From contig JAQFVV010006305.1 in NCBI GenBank assembly GCA_028023455.1, forward strand, positions 1,415,001 through 1,479,000: 64,000 nucleotides of DNA. The letters run 5' to 3'. Source of the stretch: Epiperipatus broadwayi. Lineage: Eukaryota; Onychophora; Udeonychophora; Euonychophora; Peripatidae. How positions within the stretch are numbered: position 1 is the first letter of the stretch; every line of letters starts with the position of its first letter. Positions 23,116 to 34,305 of the stretch are shown piece after piece. The position numbers and the translations under genes are program-made. The notes beneath the pieces were generated by a model. The model was not told where the DNA came from. It was given only the letters and a program-made list of their open reading frames with translations, and did no database searches.

Positions 23116-23931
23116 TCTGCCTAACACCTCTAGGATGGATTATCATATGTGTAAATGTTATGAAACTTTCATCATCTTTCAGACTGACAACTCTCTCTAA
23201 AACAATCGCCATTGTAATACTGTAAGCTTACAGATCATCAGCCTTAAACACACGAATGTTTGTTTTCAAATGAGGTAACTTTGACTTTATATATATTAAA
23301 TGAACATATAATAATAAATTAAGAAATATGCGCTTTGTCTCAACTTAAAGAAAGTAATTATAGAAATAGATTAAATCATTTAATAAATACAACTCTGACA
23401 TAGAGTTGCACTCTTTTGTGAATGCGTATGTTGATAGTATATATATATGTATGTGAATGAATGAGTTGTATGAGATATTAATATATATGTGTATTAATAA
23501 ATCTTAGAATTTAAACTATAACTTGTGTATTTATTTGAATTAAAAGATTCTTATAACTTCTGGGTTACTATTTTTAAAAGCTTATCGATATTCATGACCG
23601 TATATTTCTAAAAGAAATAAAAATAATAAGATTCGTAGGGCAGATAGGAAAATTATAAAGTATACAAATGACGTTTCTTTGTAAGATAACCTTGGCTTCG
23701 TTCTCCCGTTAGACATTGTCTCCCAGACCTTGAGACTGAGCTAGTCTGGATAAGGTACCCAAAAAAGGTCCACTGGAACCTTTTCTTTTGTTTTCGAGGG
23801 GTATAATTCTTATTAATTGATAAGATTGGCGCTAGAGATTGGAATTATTCCATACTCATAAATACACCTACTCGAAGCTTGGGTAATAACCTGTTCTCAC
23901 TCAAATTCTTAGAATAGAATCATGGGTAGAT
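23116..23931 (+). repeat. Right terminal repeat of level-1 element, second part
   Basis: Resumes with TCTGCCTAACACCTCTAGG, matching the left repeat from about 4187 (TCTATCTAACACCTCTAGG), and runs to GGGTAGA at 23925-23931. Beyond this the sequence no longer matches the left copy. Confidence 0.75.
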
Positions 23932-25650
23932 GTTTAAAAATATTTAAAGCTTAAATTGTAATCATGATAGATGAACAGATGAATAGTTATTAGTAAAAAA
24001 GTAATGTTTTTAATAAAATTCCTATAGTTTTATAGAATTTTGAATATATTGGAGAGTATATTTTGCCAAGGTGCCAGTAAGATTATTTAATATACCATTA
24101 TAAATTGTATGTTTTTGGAAATGTGTATTAAATTATTAGTTAAAATTTTTTATTAAAAAGAAAATTAATTACTAGTAGCTTTAAATTTTTTCAAAAATAT
24201 CACATATTGCTTCACATTTATTATTTAGCTTTTGTAAATTGTCTTTAATCCATGTAATTTGTTTTTGAGTTTTCATTAGTTTGCATAAATAGTGCAAACT
24301 TTTTTATTTTTAGCAGTAAACCTTTTTCACAAGCAAAGTAATGATTTTTTTTTTAATTTAATATTAATCGTAATTATTTAATCTTTTCTAAACAACTAAT
24401 CACAGTAGAAAATTATATGGGAACAATTTTAAAATTATAATCAAATGATGCTGAACAACTTAATATTATCAATTAATTATATACAAATTAAATTTTGCAA
24501 CAACAACAACAAAAAAAAAGAATTGGAATATTAGGATTTGGCTTTGATTAAAATTTTAGTATGCACTATTTTGTAAGAGAAACTTACAATGCAGATTTTA
24601 ATCATTTCGTTAAAATATTTGTATATGATGATTGTTTTCTAAATATATAAATGACTAGAGCAAGTTTTAAAAATTATCCAGAATTTTTGTTTCATTATTA
24701 TTAAGTGTTACCAAGTAACATTTGGTTTCATATATATGCATAACATTTTTTCAGAAGGATGTTTGGTTTTTTAAGCTGTTCAAAGGTACATTAATTATTG
24801 TGCTGATAGAATTCAGCCATCTTACTGGTGGTGGTTCTCTTCTTTTTCAATATTTCCAATATATATCTAAAAAATTAGATTGTTTCACGATATGATCAAC
24901 ATAGAACAATTTTAATCTGTGCTTCAAATGGGAAATTAAGTTTAATTTGATTAAATATCCATTTAATCTTTTTTTTTTTAACTGATCATGAAATTTTCAA
25001 AAAGTCTTCACTAAAATATTTGTCTCTACACTTTAAAAAATAGTAAGTCAATCAACTGACATACATAAATGCTTTGCTTTATATAAAAATTGTAATAGTA
25101 TATTTTCAAAGGTTTAATCGAAAATACTTAATTGAAAGTGTAAAATATACTAACATCGAAATTCAACAGTGAATATTAAATATTTAGAAAATTTAAATTT
25201 ATATAATTCAATACTTTTTTTTTGCATTTAGATATTTTTTAAATTAATATGTTTTATTGACTTCAATTATCTAAACTGAACTACAATGATAGATATTTTG
25301 TTTTGATAAATGTGCTTAATAACCTCCACTCCATCACACATTCTTGAAACTCGTGAAAGAAGATTTCTTAAAAGATATAATAATCATTAATGTATTTATC
25401 CAGAATGAATTATGTCAAAATTGTGGGGAGATTTAAGCTTGTCACTTGTAAATCAAAATATAACAATTTGTTTTGATACTTTAATTGTATAGTTTTTCAT
25501 TTGCTTAATTAATCGGATTTATGTTGCCTTTGTGAAATCTGTATTCCTGAGATTCTTTTAAATCCATATTCTGCCTTGGTGAGCCAATTTCAAAGTCTTT
25601 ACTTATTTATGTTTAAATAATATTTTGTATAAATCACATGTTATTAAATT
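23932..25650. other. AT-rich non-coding DNA
   Basis: No open frame above background and no repeat border seen, other than a small CAACAACAAC stretch near 24500. Confidence 0.55.
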
Positions 25651-25827
25651 AGTAATGACTGGAAGGTTGTTATTCTTCCACATGCACCTTACAATTACTT
25701 TCAGACAGCCAATAGCTGTTAAAACAGCGGTCTGAGAAGTGATCAGGCCGCTGTTTTAACAGCTATTGGCTGTCTGAAAGTAAGTGTAAGGCGCATGTGG
25801 AAGAATAGCAACCTTCCAGTCATTACT
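25651..25827. repeat. Near-perfect inverted repeat, 80-bp arms, 17-bp loop
   Basis: Left arm 25651-25730 and right arm 25748-25827 are inverse complements with about 3 mismatches in 80. Arms include GGAAGGTTG, TTCTTCCACATGC and CAGCCAATAGCTGTTAAAAC. Matching weakens just outside. The structure would fold into a long stable hairpin if transcribed. It could be a snapback MITE, a small-RNA precursor or a recent inverted duplication; nothing in it suggests coding. Confidence 0.92.
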
Positions 25828-25945
25828 TATTTATGTTTTGAAAATGACATTGAAACTTCAACGAAGTCGATTTAAAAAATGTTTTAATAGAGAGTGAATA
25901 TAAAAAATTGTTTTTAATGTTAATTTGCTAAACAATTAGAAAATG

Positions 25946-26065
25946 GGGTCTTGCATTGGTGGTCAAGAGGTCAGCGCGACTGCCTTGCACTTGCAGGCAG
26001 TTGCCTGGGTTGCGGGTTCGCATCCCGGCCGATGCTATGACACTTAAAAAAAAATAATAAAAAAA
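25946..26065 (+). mobile_element. tRNA-derived SINE, copy 1
   Basis: The head contains TGGTGGTCAAGAGGTCAG and a B-box-like GGGTTCGCATCCC, the internal promoter layout of a tRNA. It is followed by a short body GATGCTATGACACTT and an A-rich tail. It is flanked by a perfect 12-bp duplication AATTAGAAAATG (25934-25945 and 26066-26077). Total length is only about 120 bp. Two further copies in this window share head and body. Confidence 0.88.
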
Positions 26066-26077
26066 AATTAGAAAATG

Positions 26078-26859
26078 AGCATGTTTTTATTAATCAAAGA
26101 TTTTGTTTATTATACAGGATAAGGAAATCAAAGAACATGCTTTTATCCAGTTACTAGTAAAGCTTCATTTATAAATGGAATTATAACAACCAAGAATTGT
26201 TTTTGTCAGAACTAAGTAAAAAAATTAAATTTGTTTAATAATCAGCCAAATTTAGAGATGAATTTTTCAGATTATTGCCATGATTACTAAAACAAACTTA
26301 ATTTTTTAAAATTGGAATAATTAGATTATGATTTATACAATAATTCTATGAATAAGTGTAGAAGGAGAATAATTATTGAAATTAAGGAATGGAACAGAGA
26401 TCTTATTGATAAATATAATAAAGAAATTAGTATTGATTTCAATAGTCATGCTATTGGTATTAGTATTAATCTCTTAAAATAATAAAACAAAGTATATAAA
26501 TAAAATCTTTATACATAGTCCTTGTCACTAGAAAAGTTTCATTTTGCCATAGAAACTGTCCACATATTCGATTATAAATAATATTCTGACAATTTTTATT
26601 TGATATTCCAAAAAGTATGCTTTTTGCACTTTTAAGTATGAGGCTTGTTTTTTTAATCATTGAAAGATTGCTTTTTTATATATGTCAAACTTTTTATAGA
26701 ACCTAAAATTAAAACTAAGGGGTATCCTTTGTACAAACGTTTTAGAAGAAAGAATGAATTGGTGTAAGAGAAGTATTAATGGTTTTTTTTATATCTTCAT
26801 TCTCTATTGATATTATTCAATATGAATGTAAGATTTAGGTAAAGTAACTAAGATTTAAT
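26078..26859. other. AT-rich DNA with one short open stretch
   Basis: A frame of about 45 codons ending near 26480 (containing KEWNRDLIDKYNKE) has non-repetitive composition but no recognisable family, so it is not called a gene. The rest is featureless. Confidence 0.4.
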
Positions 26860-27850
26860 TGACCATTTATTTATTGTTAAGTGAGATTATTAATTAGTTT
26901 TAGATAATATAACAAAGTTCAGACTATCATTATTTCAAAGTAAGAAAGACAGATTCATTAGTGCTTTATAAATGGATGAATTTATAGTAATTTAAGTTTA
27001 TACCAGTCTTATTTATGGTCAAATACTATACAAAGTCACGGTTTATGTATTTGTCTTGAGTTATTAAAAGATTAGCTGAGATAACTTATAGAAATATACA
27101 TTATGGAGAATATTTTATAATCTCATATCTCCACATAATTACAGTGAATAATATTTGAATTAGAATATACTTTAAGAAATATTCACATATATAAGTTATA
27201 CTGTATTTATTTAATTATGGCACTGCTTAGCCCAAATAAAGATTGTAGGTACAAGTCCAAATCCACAGATTTAAGTTCGACCTTATTTTATCATTCTCCA
27301 TTATACATTTGGATGCTTGATGATAGAATATGAGTCTATTTAAAATATTGCAAGTAATGACAGTTATCAGAATTTATATTTGGTTTTAAATAGATACATT
27401 TTATCATGATCACCCAAAAGTAATGGAGAATGATAAATAAGAAGGTCGAACTTAAATCTGTACATATGTACCTATACTTATGGACTTTATTTGGGACTAA
27501 GCAGTGCCACAATTAAATACACTATAATTTATATGTGCTAATATTTCTTAAAGTATACTCTACTCAAATATTAATTATTCATTGTAATAATGAGAAGATG
27601 TAAGAGATTATAACAAACAAAATATTCTCCATAAATTATATCTGCCAATCTCTTGTAATTACATGATGCATGCATAAAACCATGATTTTATTTGCCCATA
27701 AGTAAAACATATATAAGCTCAAATTACTATACATTCTTACATTTATATGGTGCCAATGAATCTTATTTTGAAATGATGGCCTACATTTTCTTTTATTATC
27801 AAACACTATTAATCTCATTTAACGATAAGTACATTAAATTATAATTATTA
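26860..27850. repeat. Large imperfect inverted repeat, arms about 440 bp
   Basis: The best-conserved part pairs 27091-27312 with 27413-27643 (shared CTTAAGAAATATT..CACATATA, GGCACTGCTTAG, TTTAAGTTCGACCTT). Weaker pairing extends outward to about 26860 and 27850 (for example TATAGTAATTT and a GTGAGATTA/ATGAGATTA pair). A spacer of about 100 bp separates the arms. Divergence is perhaps 15-25%, so it is old. It may be a foldback element or an inverted duplication; no transposase is seen. Confidence 0.75.
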
Positions 27851-28344
27851 TATAACCATACTATTAGCAAATTTACCTTTCATAAAGTAACTAAATGATT
27901 AAATAGATAAATATAACTATAAACTCACAAATATGTTATTTTCAATAAGTATCTATAATTCAATAAATATGTGATTTAATGAATAGGTGAATCAGTAATT
28001 CTTGAAAGAATCTAATGGTGTGCTTATTGATAATTAAATATAAATTTATTAAGATAATAGAATTAATTATATGTCAAAAAAAATTATAAATTTAAAATAT
28101 CTAATATAATCTACTTTGACTTTACTCCATTCTCCAAAATATTTGGATTTTCTTTTAAAAATCATCTACTATAACTTCAAAGTCACACAAACCTATGATT
28201 AGAAAACATGCAATCTTTCATACCAATATTCAGACACAAATCATAGAATTCAAGAGTGTATATGTATGCCAATAAACACCATACTATAAATAAAATATAT
28301 ATATGTTAGTTATTTTGTCTCTTAGATCAAATAATGGTCTCATG
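27851..28344. other. AT-rich DNA
   Basis: No motif seen. It ends where the hAT-like terminus begins. Confidence 0.5.
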
Positions 28345-30355
28345 CAGGGCTTTTTTTGTCATGGAACGCAGTGGAACCGCGTTCCAGCACCTTTCTAGTG
28401 TATTTTTAATGTTTCAAACAATTAGATGAAACAGTATTGCATATACAGAATTACAATCCATATTTATATTATTTGAACAAATAGAAAATATAGTATTTTA
28501 TGAATTAGATAAAATATGGATGGATTCAAAATTGGCGCTCATGTAGTGAGAAATGGGCTCATTCATGTCCCATTGGTCACTCATGTTCAATGGCTGATTA
28601 CAATAACATGTGCAGCCAGTAATGTTGATGAATGTACCTGTATAGTGATTGATTGTGTGGAATATTTAATTTATTTTTTATGTAAATTTGATATTATTTT
28701 AATTTTATTTATTTTTTAGTGTAAAAGTTTATCCCAAGTTTAAAAATGAAAAACATTTCCAATTACTTCTCAACCATTGTCCCACTAATAAAAAGTTCAA
28801 AATGATAACAGAAAATATGGAAATATTGGTGCAAGTTGATGTTCCTGAATCATCTAAAATGGATCTTGAGATGCAATGCCGGACTCAAAATGATTGGCTG
28901 GATTGCTAGTCATTGGATCAAAAAAATGAATGAATGAATGTAAACAAAATGAGACTTAATTGCACACCTTGCAAAAATGTTAGAACTCTTGGAACTAAAG
29001 CAATGATGGGAATGAAAATTTCCAAAGAAGGGGCCAACAATGAAATCACCTATTCTGGAAAAGATGGAAAGTTACAATTGAGTTCACTTCGAAAAAATAT
29101 TTCTAAGCAGCATTACAAATTATTTTTGAAGTTGAAAAAAAGATGGAAAACATTTTAAAAATCATCTCATGAAAAAGTAATATCAGCAAAAATTCTTTGA
29201 ACTGCATATAAAGTAGCAAAAGAAAATCAATCATTCTCTAATTTTAAAAGTGAAATTGATCTACAAGAACTGAATGGAATTGAAATGGGTCGTATTCTTT
29301 AGTCATCAAACACATGCATTAATATTGTGAATCATATAAGTGATGAAATGAGAAAAATGTATTTAAAAAAATTGTTCAATCAAAAAATATAATTTCATTG
29401 ATAACTGATGAATGTATTACCATAAGCAAAAAACCCTTCCCTATTGTCTTTGTTCAATGCTGTATCAAAAATGTTGAAATGAATCACTGATTAATTTAGT
29501 TTTAGACTATGATCGAACTTGAAAATGTAATGGTAAAATAAATATTTGAATCCTTACTCCAATGTCTTGAATTTTATGGAATAACAGAAGGTTGCTAAAA
29601 AAATTATTCAATTTTGGTGCTGCTATGATGTTAGGATGTAAAAGTGAAATGAAAGAATTGCTGACACAAAAATTTCCTTCCATTATAGTTTGGCATTGTG
29701 CTAATCATAGATTAGAATTATCAGTAAGCGATGTTATAAAGAAAATTTCAGGAATCAATAGATTCAAATCATTTATTGATAAACTTTGTTTTATACCATG
29801 TGTCACCAAAAAATAATATAGAGTTACATAAATGTGCAGAATCATTAGGCATTGAGCTGTTAAAAATTGGAAGAGTTTTAAGTATTAGATGGGTGGTATC
29901 TAGTTTTTGTTCAGTTTCGGCTATGTGGAATAATTTTGAATCTCTTGTGCATTATTTTGAAGAAGCAATGAATTATCCTACAAGTGATAATGATAAATGT
30001 TACGATGGCTTAAAGAAAAAAATAACATCTACAGCCTTTTTATTGGACCTAATTGTCAGAACTAAGTTTGGACTTACAATATCGCAATGCAAACTTTTAC
30101 ATTGCAAATCAAAAAATAAATGTATTAGTTCAAGTTTTTGAAGAAAGAAAACAGAATTTTGGATCTTTTTATAAATGTGCTGTACATGATCTGCATTTTT
30201 GTGGAGTTTCACTTCACACAAAAGTTCCAAAAAAATGATACTCCTATTGACCTGAAAACATTTTATACCACATTGTAAGAGTCAATTGAAAAAAGGATGC
30301 TAGATAGCAAAGATGTTGAGTTTGCATTATCCAAAATTCATAATTTTAAACTAAA
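28345..30355 (+). pseudogene. hAT-type transposase relic, KIAA1586-like
   Basis: A hAT-like left end CAGGGCTTTTTTTGTCATGG lies at 28345. From about 28720 the plus strand shows KFKNEKHFQLLLNH, then TLGTKAMMGMKISKEG, HYKLFLKLKKRWK, LITDECITISKK (a DDE-type first Asp region near 29400), GAAMMLGCKSEMKELLTQKF with VWHCANHRLELSVSDV (29640-29740), and IGRVLSIRWVVSSFCSV (29860-29920). These blocks in this order match the KIAA1586-like group of hAT-derived proteins. At least six frame changes or stops break it. The right terminus was not found, so the 3' boundary is approximate. Confidence 0.78.
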
Positions 30356-30399
30356 TTAATTTTTTGTATACTGTCTGAATTTCATTATTATACCAATAG

Positions 30400-31000
30400 A
30401 TTTCAATGATGCATATAACTATATAAATCTGTATTTTTAGATGGATTTGATTTTATAATTATGGAAGTTTATATCTGCAAATTTGAAGTATTTGCATAAA
30501 CATAACTGTAGAACAACATAGATTTTCTGTGACTCCATGAATTGGAAGCTTCATGATCGAGAACACTGCAAAGTAAATCATTCCACAAAACAAAAGCTTT
30601 AAAAAATGTGCAAATGTCTTAAATATGTAACAGTAATTATTTTCTGTAATATGGAAAGTGTTGATAGAGTTTATTTGGAGACTTGTATATATAAATTTAT
30701 ATCTAGAGATAAAGGACCTAATTATCACACATTAATGATGCATATAACAGTATGAACCTATGTGTTTCTTTGGATGAATTGTCTGCATATTTCAAACATT
30801 TTTATATGTTTCATAATTATAGAATAACTTCACAAGTTGGAAATTTTGAGATCTTGAAGATTGCAAAATAAACATTTCACAAAATAGGCTTAAAAATATA
30901 TAAATGATTTAAACATTTTACTGAAATTATTACCTACCATTTAATGTGAGAATGTTAATTTTTATTTGCAGGCTTTTATTGATTATTAACAACTCATCTA
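30400..31000. repeat. Diverged tandem duplication, about 330-bp unit
   Basis: Two blocks each starting GATGCATATAAC (30409 and 30736) share ordered similarity: ATTTGCAT/TTTCATAAT, a GGAAGCTTCATGATC/GGAAATTTTGAGATC pair, a TGCAAAGTAAA/TGCAAAATAAA pair and CATTTCACAAAA-like sequence. Divergence is high, so it is an old local duplication. Confidence 0.5.
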
Positions 31001-34000
31001 TACTGCAGCTAGGTATTGTGATGAGATTTTTTAGAGTATTATGTTGTCAATATCAATGCTTGAAAAAAAAAAGCATTGTAGTTACAACTTGAATTTAAAA
31101 ATAGAAATTATCAAAAGCAAAAAACAAGTCACTCAAGGATTTGTCTAAGAAATATTAAGGAGTTAAAAGCAAGGACTACAACAAACTTTTCTCATTCATC
31201 TATAAATGAACATGGAAAAACAACAGTATGAAGCTAATGTAATAACTGCTATATGTATAGATTGAATGTGTCAACGAGCTTGGAAATATAGCAGAAATTT
31301 GAAGTTTTTCTTGTATCCAACATTTAATTTATTGTTCAAAATTGTTAAGGATTTAAAAATTATAAAAATTCAACAGAAATAAGTATTCTCATGTGATTAA
31401 AATTTATGATTAAAAATAGTGAAGACAGGTCTTTATTGGAAATGAATACGATCCCATATTTATATTTCACAAAAAAATTCATTGTTATCATTTTCGTTCT
31501 TGCTTGTAATAAATAAATTGGCTGAAAAATTTTGAAGGTTGGTTAAAGAAAAAGTTTATTATATGTATTTATTTTTATTAAACGTAGACTTAGAAAACCA
31601 GATTCATACTATTCATGGGTATGCTGCAGTATTTATTGATGAAGTACTAATTATTTTAATTGACTATTTAAATATTCCACTTGCTTGAGAATTGGATACT
31701 GTTCTCCTTTTTTTTTTTAATGACATAATTGTTAACAATAAACCACACTTGTTTCATTTTTCCTGACATCTCACTCCATGCAAACTATTTACGTTCATTG
31801 GGTCAAAAGCATGGTCCAATCTTTATTCATGCTTCCAAAAAGCTGATTTATATTTGGAGTTATTTTTTGTTTGCTTGTATAAATATTTATATTGAAAGAT
31901 TCTTGTGGCAATATTTCCCCTTGATTCTTCTTAATATACTGCTTTGGAAGTGATATTACTACATTTAATTTTGTGCACAATCCAAGGTGTTTGGTCCAGG
32001 GGTAGTCTGACTTGTGTAATAATCTGTTAAGATTGGGGGGGGGGGGTTCTGAAACGTATGTTAAACAAATCTTATTTTGTGCATGAGTTTTGGGATATAT
32101 GGTATCCTTATTCATCGTTTGCTTTCCTCCTGGAATTGGATTGATTGTTTTATTTTTTTATAGTATTTTTTAAATTGTGTTTAGTAAATTGTTTCTGTTA
32201 TAGCCTGTCTGTACAAATCGTTTATGTAGGTATCTCTCTTTGTTTTTCTATCTGCTTCAAATGTCAAAGTCTTAAGATTTCTTTTTAAGAAGCCTTTTAT
32301 TCTCATGAGTTTATGTGTCATAAGGGTATTGATTGAGAATGATAATTTCTTTGGATATATAGATTTAAAAATTTCAGGTCTCTGTAGATCTTTTCTTGTT
32401 TTATTGTCAATTTGAGAGCTGCTTTTTGTTCTAGTAATTTAGCTGTGTAATGATTTCTTCATGCAAAAGTTCATAAAATTTAATTATTTGTCCAAATGAG
32501 ATTATAATGGCAAAAAAAAGTATTGGTTTATTAAACAGATTCCTAGAGCTTTAAAAATATTTCCAAATCATTATTAGTTGAATAATCTAATAGCTTGGAT
32601 TACTTGAAAATTTTTAATAAATAGTTTAAAGTTTATTTGTAGTGAGAGTAAAAAATATATATATCACAATGAAAATATAGATTTTAAGACCATGCAAATT
32701 TTGAATAATGCTATAATTCATATTGAGAACTTTGACCAATTGTGTCACCTTGCACTATATTTATCATTCAGCTCATGGATCAAAGAGTGATATGTGTTTT
32801 AAAAGCCCATTATTTACACTTACGTTTGAAAAACTAACAAAGATTATTGGAAGAATTTCATACTTTGGAGTGCATTAAATTTATTGATCAGTTTGGGAGC
32901 TAACTTGGCACCTAATGAATGAGAGCTTGAAAAAATTATATTCTGAAACTATCCATTTACATGAACTTGTTAATGGTTTTTATATGTTGGAAATTATATC
33001 TTGCAAAAAATATGAAATTTCATGAAATAGAAGAGATATTCAAGAGTTGCTGAAATCACATTTTTTTACAATTAACAAATGAAAAGCTCACAGGAATGGA
33101 TTAAATGACAAATAATGAATTAAAAACTGAGAAAATTGATAGAACTATATTGGAGAAACATAAAGCTGACATATTGAAGACTAGAAAATTTTAATCATCT
33201 AGGAAATGCTATTAATGCTAGTTAAAAAAAAAATCTATTGTCTGAGATCTCACGAGCTTCAAATTTGAATTGAATTACAAAGTCTGCTTATTTAAAAAAG
33301 TATATTCAAACAAAATAACTCTTGATTTGTTTTTAAAAAATATTAAATCAGGAGTATGAACCTCAACCAGTTTCTCATTAAATATGGTACCGCACATGAT
33401 TTAATGTGGTGATAGAGTGTCAGATTCTGGAGCATAAGATTTTGACATTCTAATACTGATACTTCTGGCAGTCAAATATCTAATTGATTCTTAAATAATA
33501 TAGCCATTAAATTATTTATTAAATGGAATTCTGTATTACTATAAACCTTTTACGATAATATTTCCACACTTAATTCTAACGCTTTGCCAATTCAATTTAT
33601 TTCCTTACTGTAGCTAGCGCTTTCGAAGGAAGCCGTAGACAGTTCTGATGCTGATTGTTTAACGTAAAAGTTGCAAAAATTACGTAAATCAGGTTTGCCA
33701 TTTAATAGCAAAATATGAGAACATTACATATATATATATATAACATATTTAATAGTTTAATAAACCTTTTACATTTTTTGTAGTGATTTATTTTTATAAG
33801 TTGTGTCTATTCATATATTTTGTTTTAAAATGAACACATTATATTGCAAAAATATTAAAGTGTCATAACTGCTTTCTAATGATGAATCCATCAGAATGCA
33901 CATTGAGTCATTAAATATATGACACTGAGTCTCACACTGGGTTTCATATATTTTACTTGAATTAAAGAAGTAATGATGATCAGCTCTTTTATACATCAAA

Positions 34001-34161
34001 TCTATCGTAAAATAAGATTCCCCTCTTTTCTTCCATAGCATAAGCTTGTGGTTAAAACACCTGTAGAGGTCCCTACTATCGCATTTTATATGCATATTAT
34101 CGAGGTTATAGCCTCAGTAAATATTACTTACGTAATCAATGTGCGTTTAATAAATTTATAA
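31001..34161. other. Mostly featureless AT-rich DNA
   Basis: No accepted gene. A 12-base G run lies at 32035-32046. On the minus strand about 32460-32185 gives two charged, protein-like frames interrupted by a stop, with weak resemblance to a helical N-terminal region of a reverse transcriptase. Another open frame (32115-31795, minus) has a Pro run from the G tract and is not accepted. Confidence 0.45.
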
Positions 34162-34176
34162 TACTCTGCAATAGTT

Positions 34177-34290
34177 TTTTTTTTTTTTCATATGTCATAG
34201 TATTGACCGGGAAGAAAACCCACAACCGTCTGCAACCAACTACTTGCTTGCAAGGCGGCTGCGATGACCTCTCGGCTAACAACTCTTGAC
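34177..34290 (-). mobile_element. tRNA-derived SINE, copy 2
   Basis: On the minus strand it carries the same head (GTCAAGAGTTGTTAGCCGAG, B-box-like GGGTTTTCTTCCC), the body ATACTATGACATATG and an A tail (T run at about 34173-34188). It is flanked by a 15-bp duplication, TACTCTGCAATAGTT, at 34162-34176 and 34291-34305. Confidence 0.87.
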
Positions 34291-34305
34291 TACTCTGCAA
34301 TAGTT

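Larger units (their letters stand above)
3350..23931 (+). mobile_element. Level-1 LTR-like element hosting two nested Gypsy insertions
   Basis: Two long direct repeats (3350-5071, and 6586-7446 continued at 23116-23931) flank about 1.5 kb of unique DNA (5072-6585). Removing the level-2 insertion leaves an element of about 4.9 kb. The repeats start with TG (TGAAAC in the left, TGTAACAG in the right) and match through GGGTAGA at the right edge. A clean CA end, target duplication and primer site were not found, so the exact termini are uncertain. By eye the two repeats are about 90% alike. The interior encodes only a broken coiled-coil, gag-like stretch and no reverse transcriptase, so it is best described as a non-autonomous LTR-like element. 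A plain segmental duplication is the alternative. Confidence 0.6.

Noticed and set aside
25946-26065. Possible functional tRNA gene
   Set aside because: The head is tRNA-like but is followed by a SINE body and A tail with target duplications, and related copies occur elsewhere; it is a SINE.
26349-26480. Short 45-codon open frame with non-repetitive composition
   Set aside because: No family recognised, no splice or neighbour support; too short to call.
31795-32115. 106-codon minus-strand frame
   Set aside because: Contains Pro residues from the G12 tract and no recognisable domain; likely chance.
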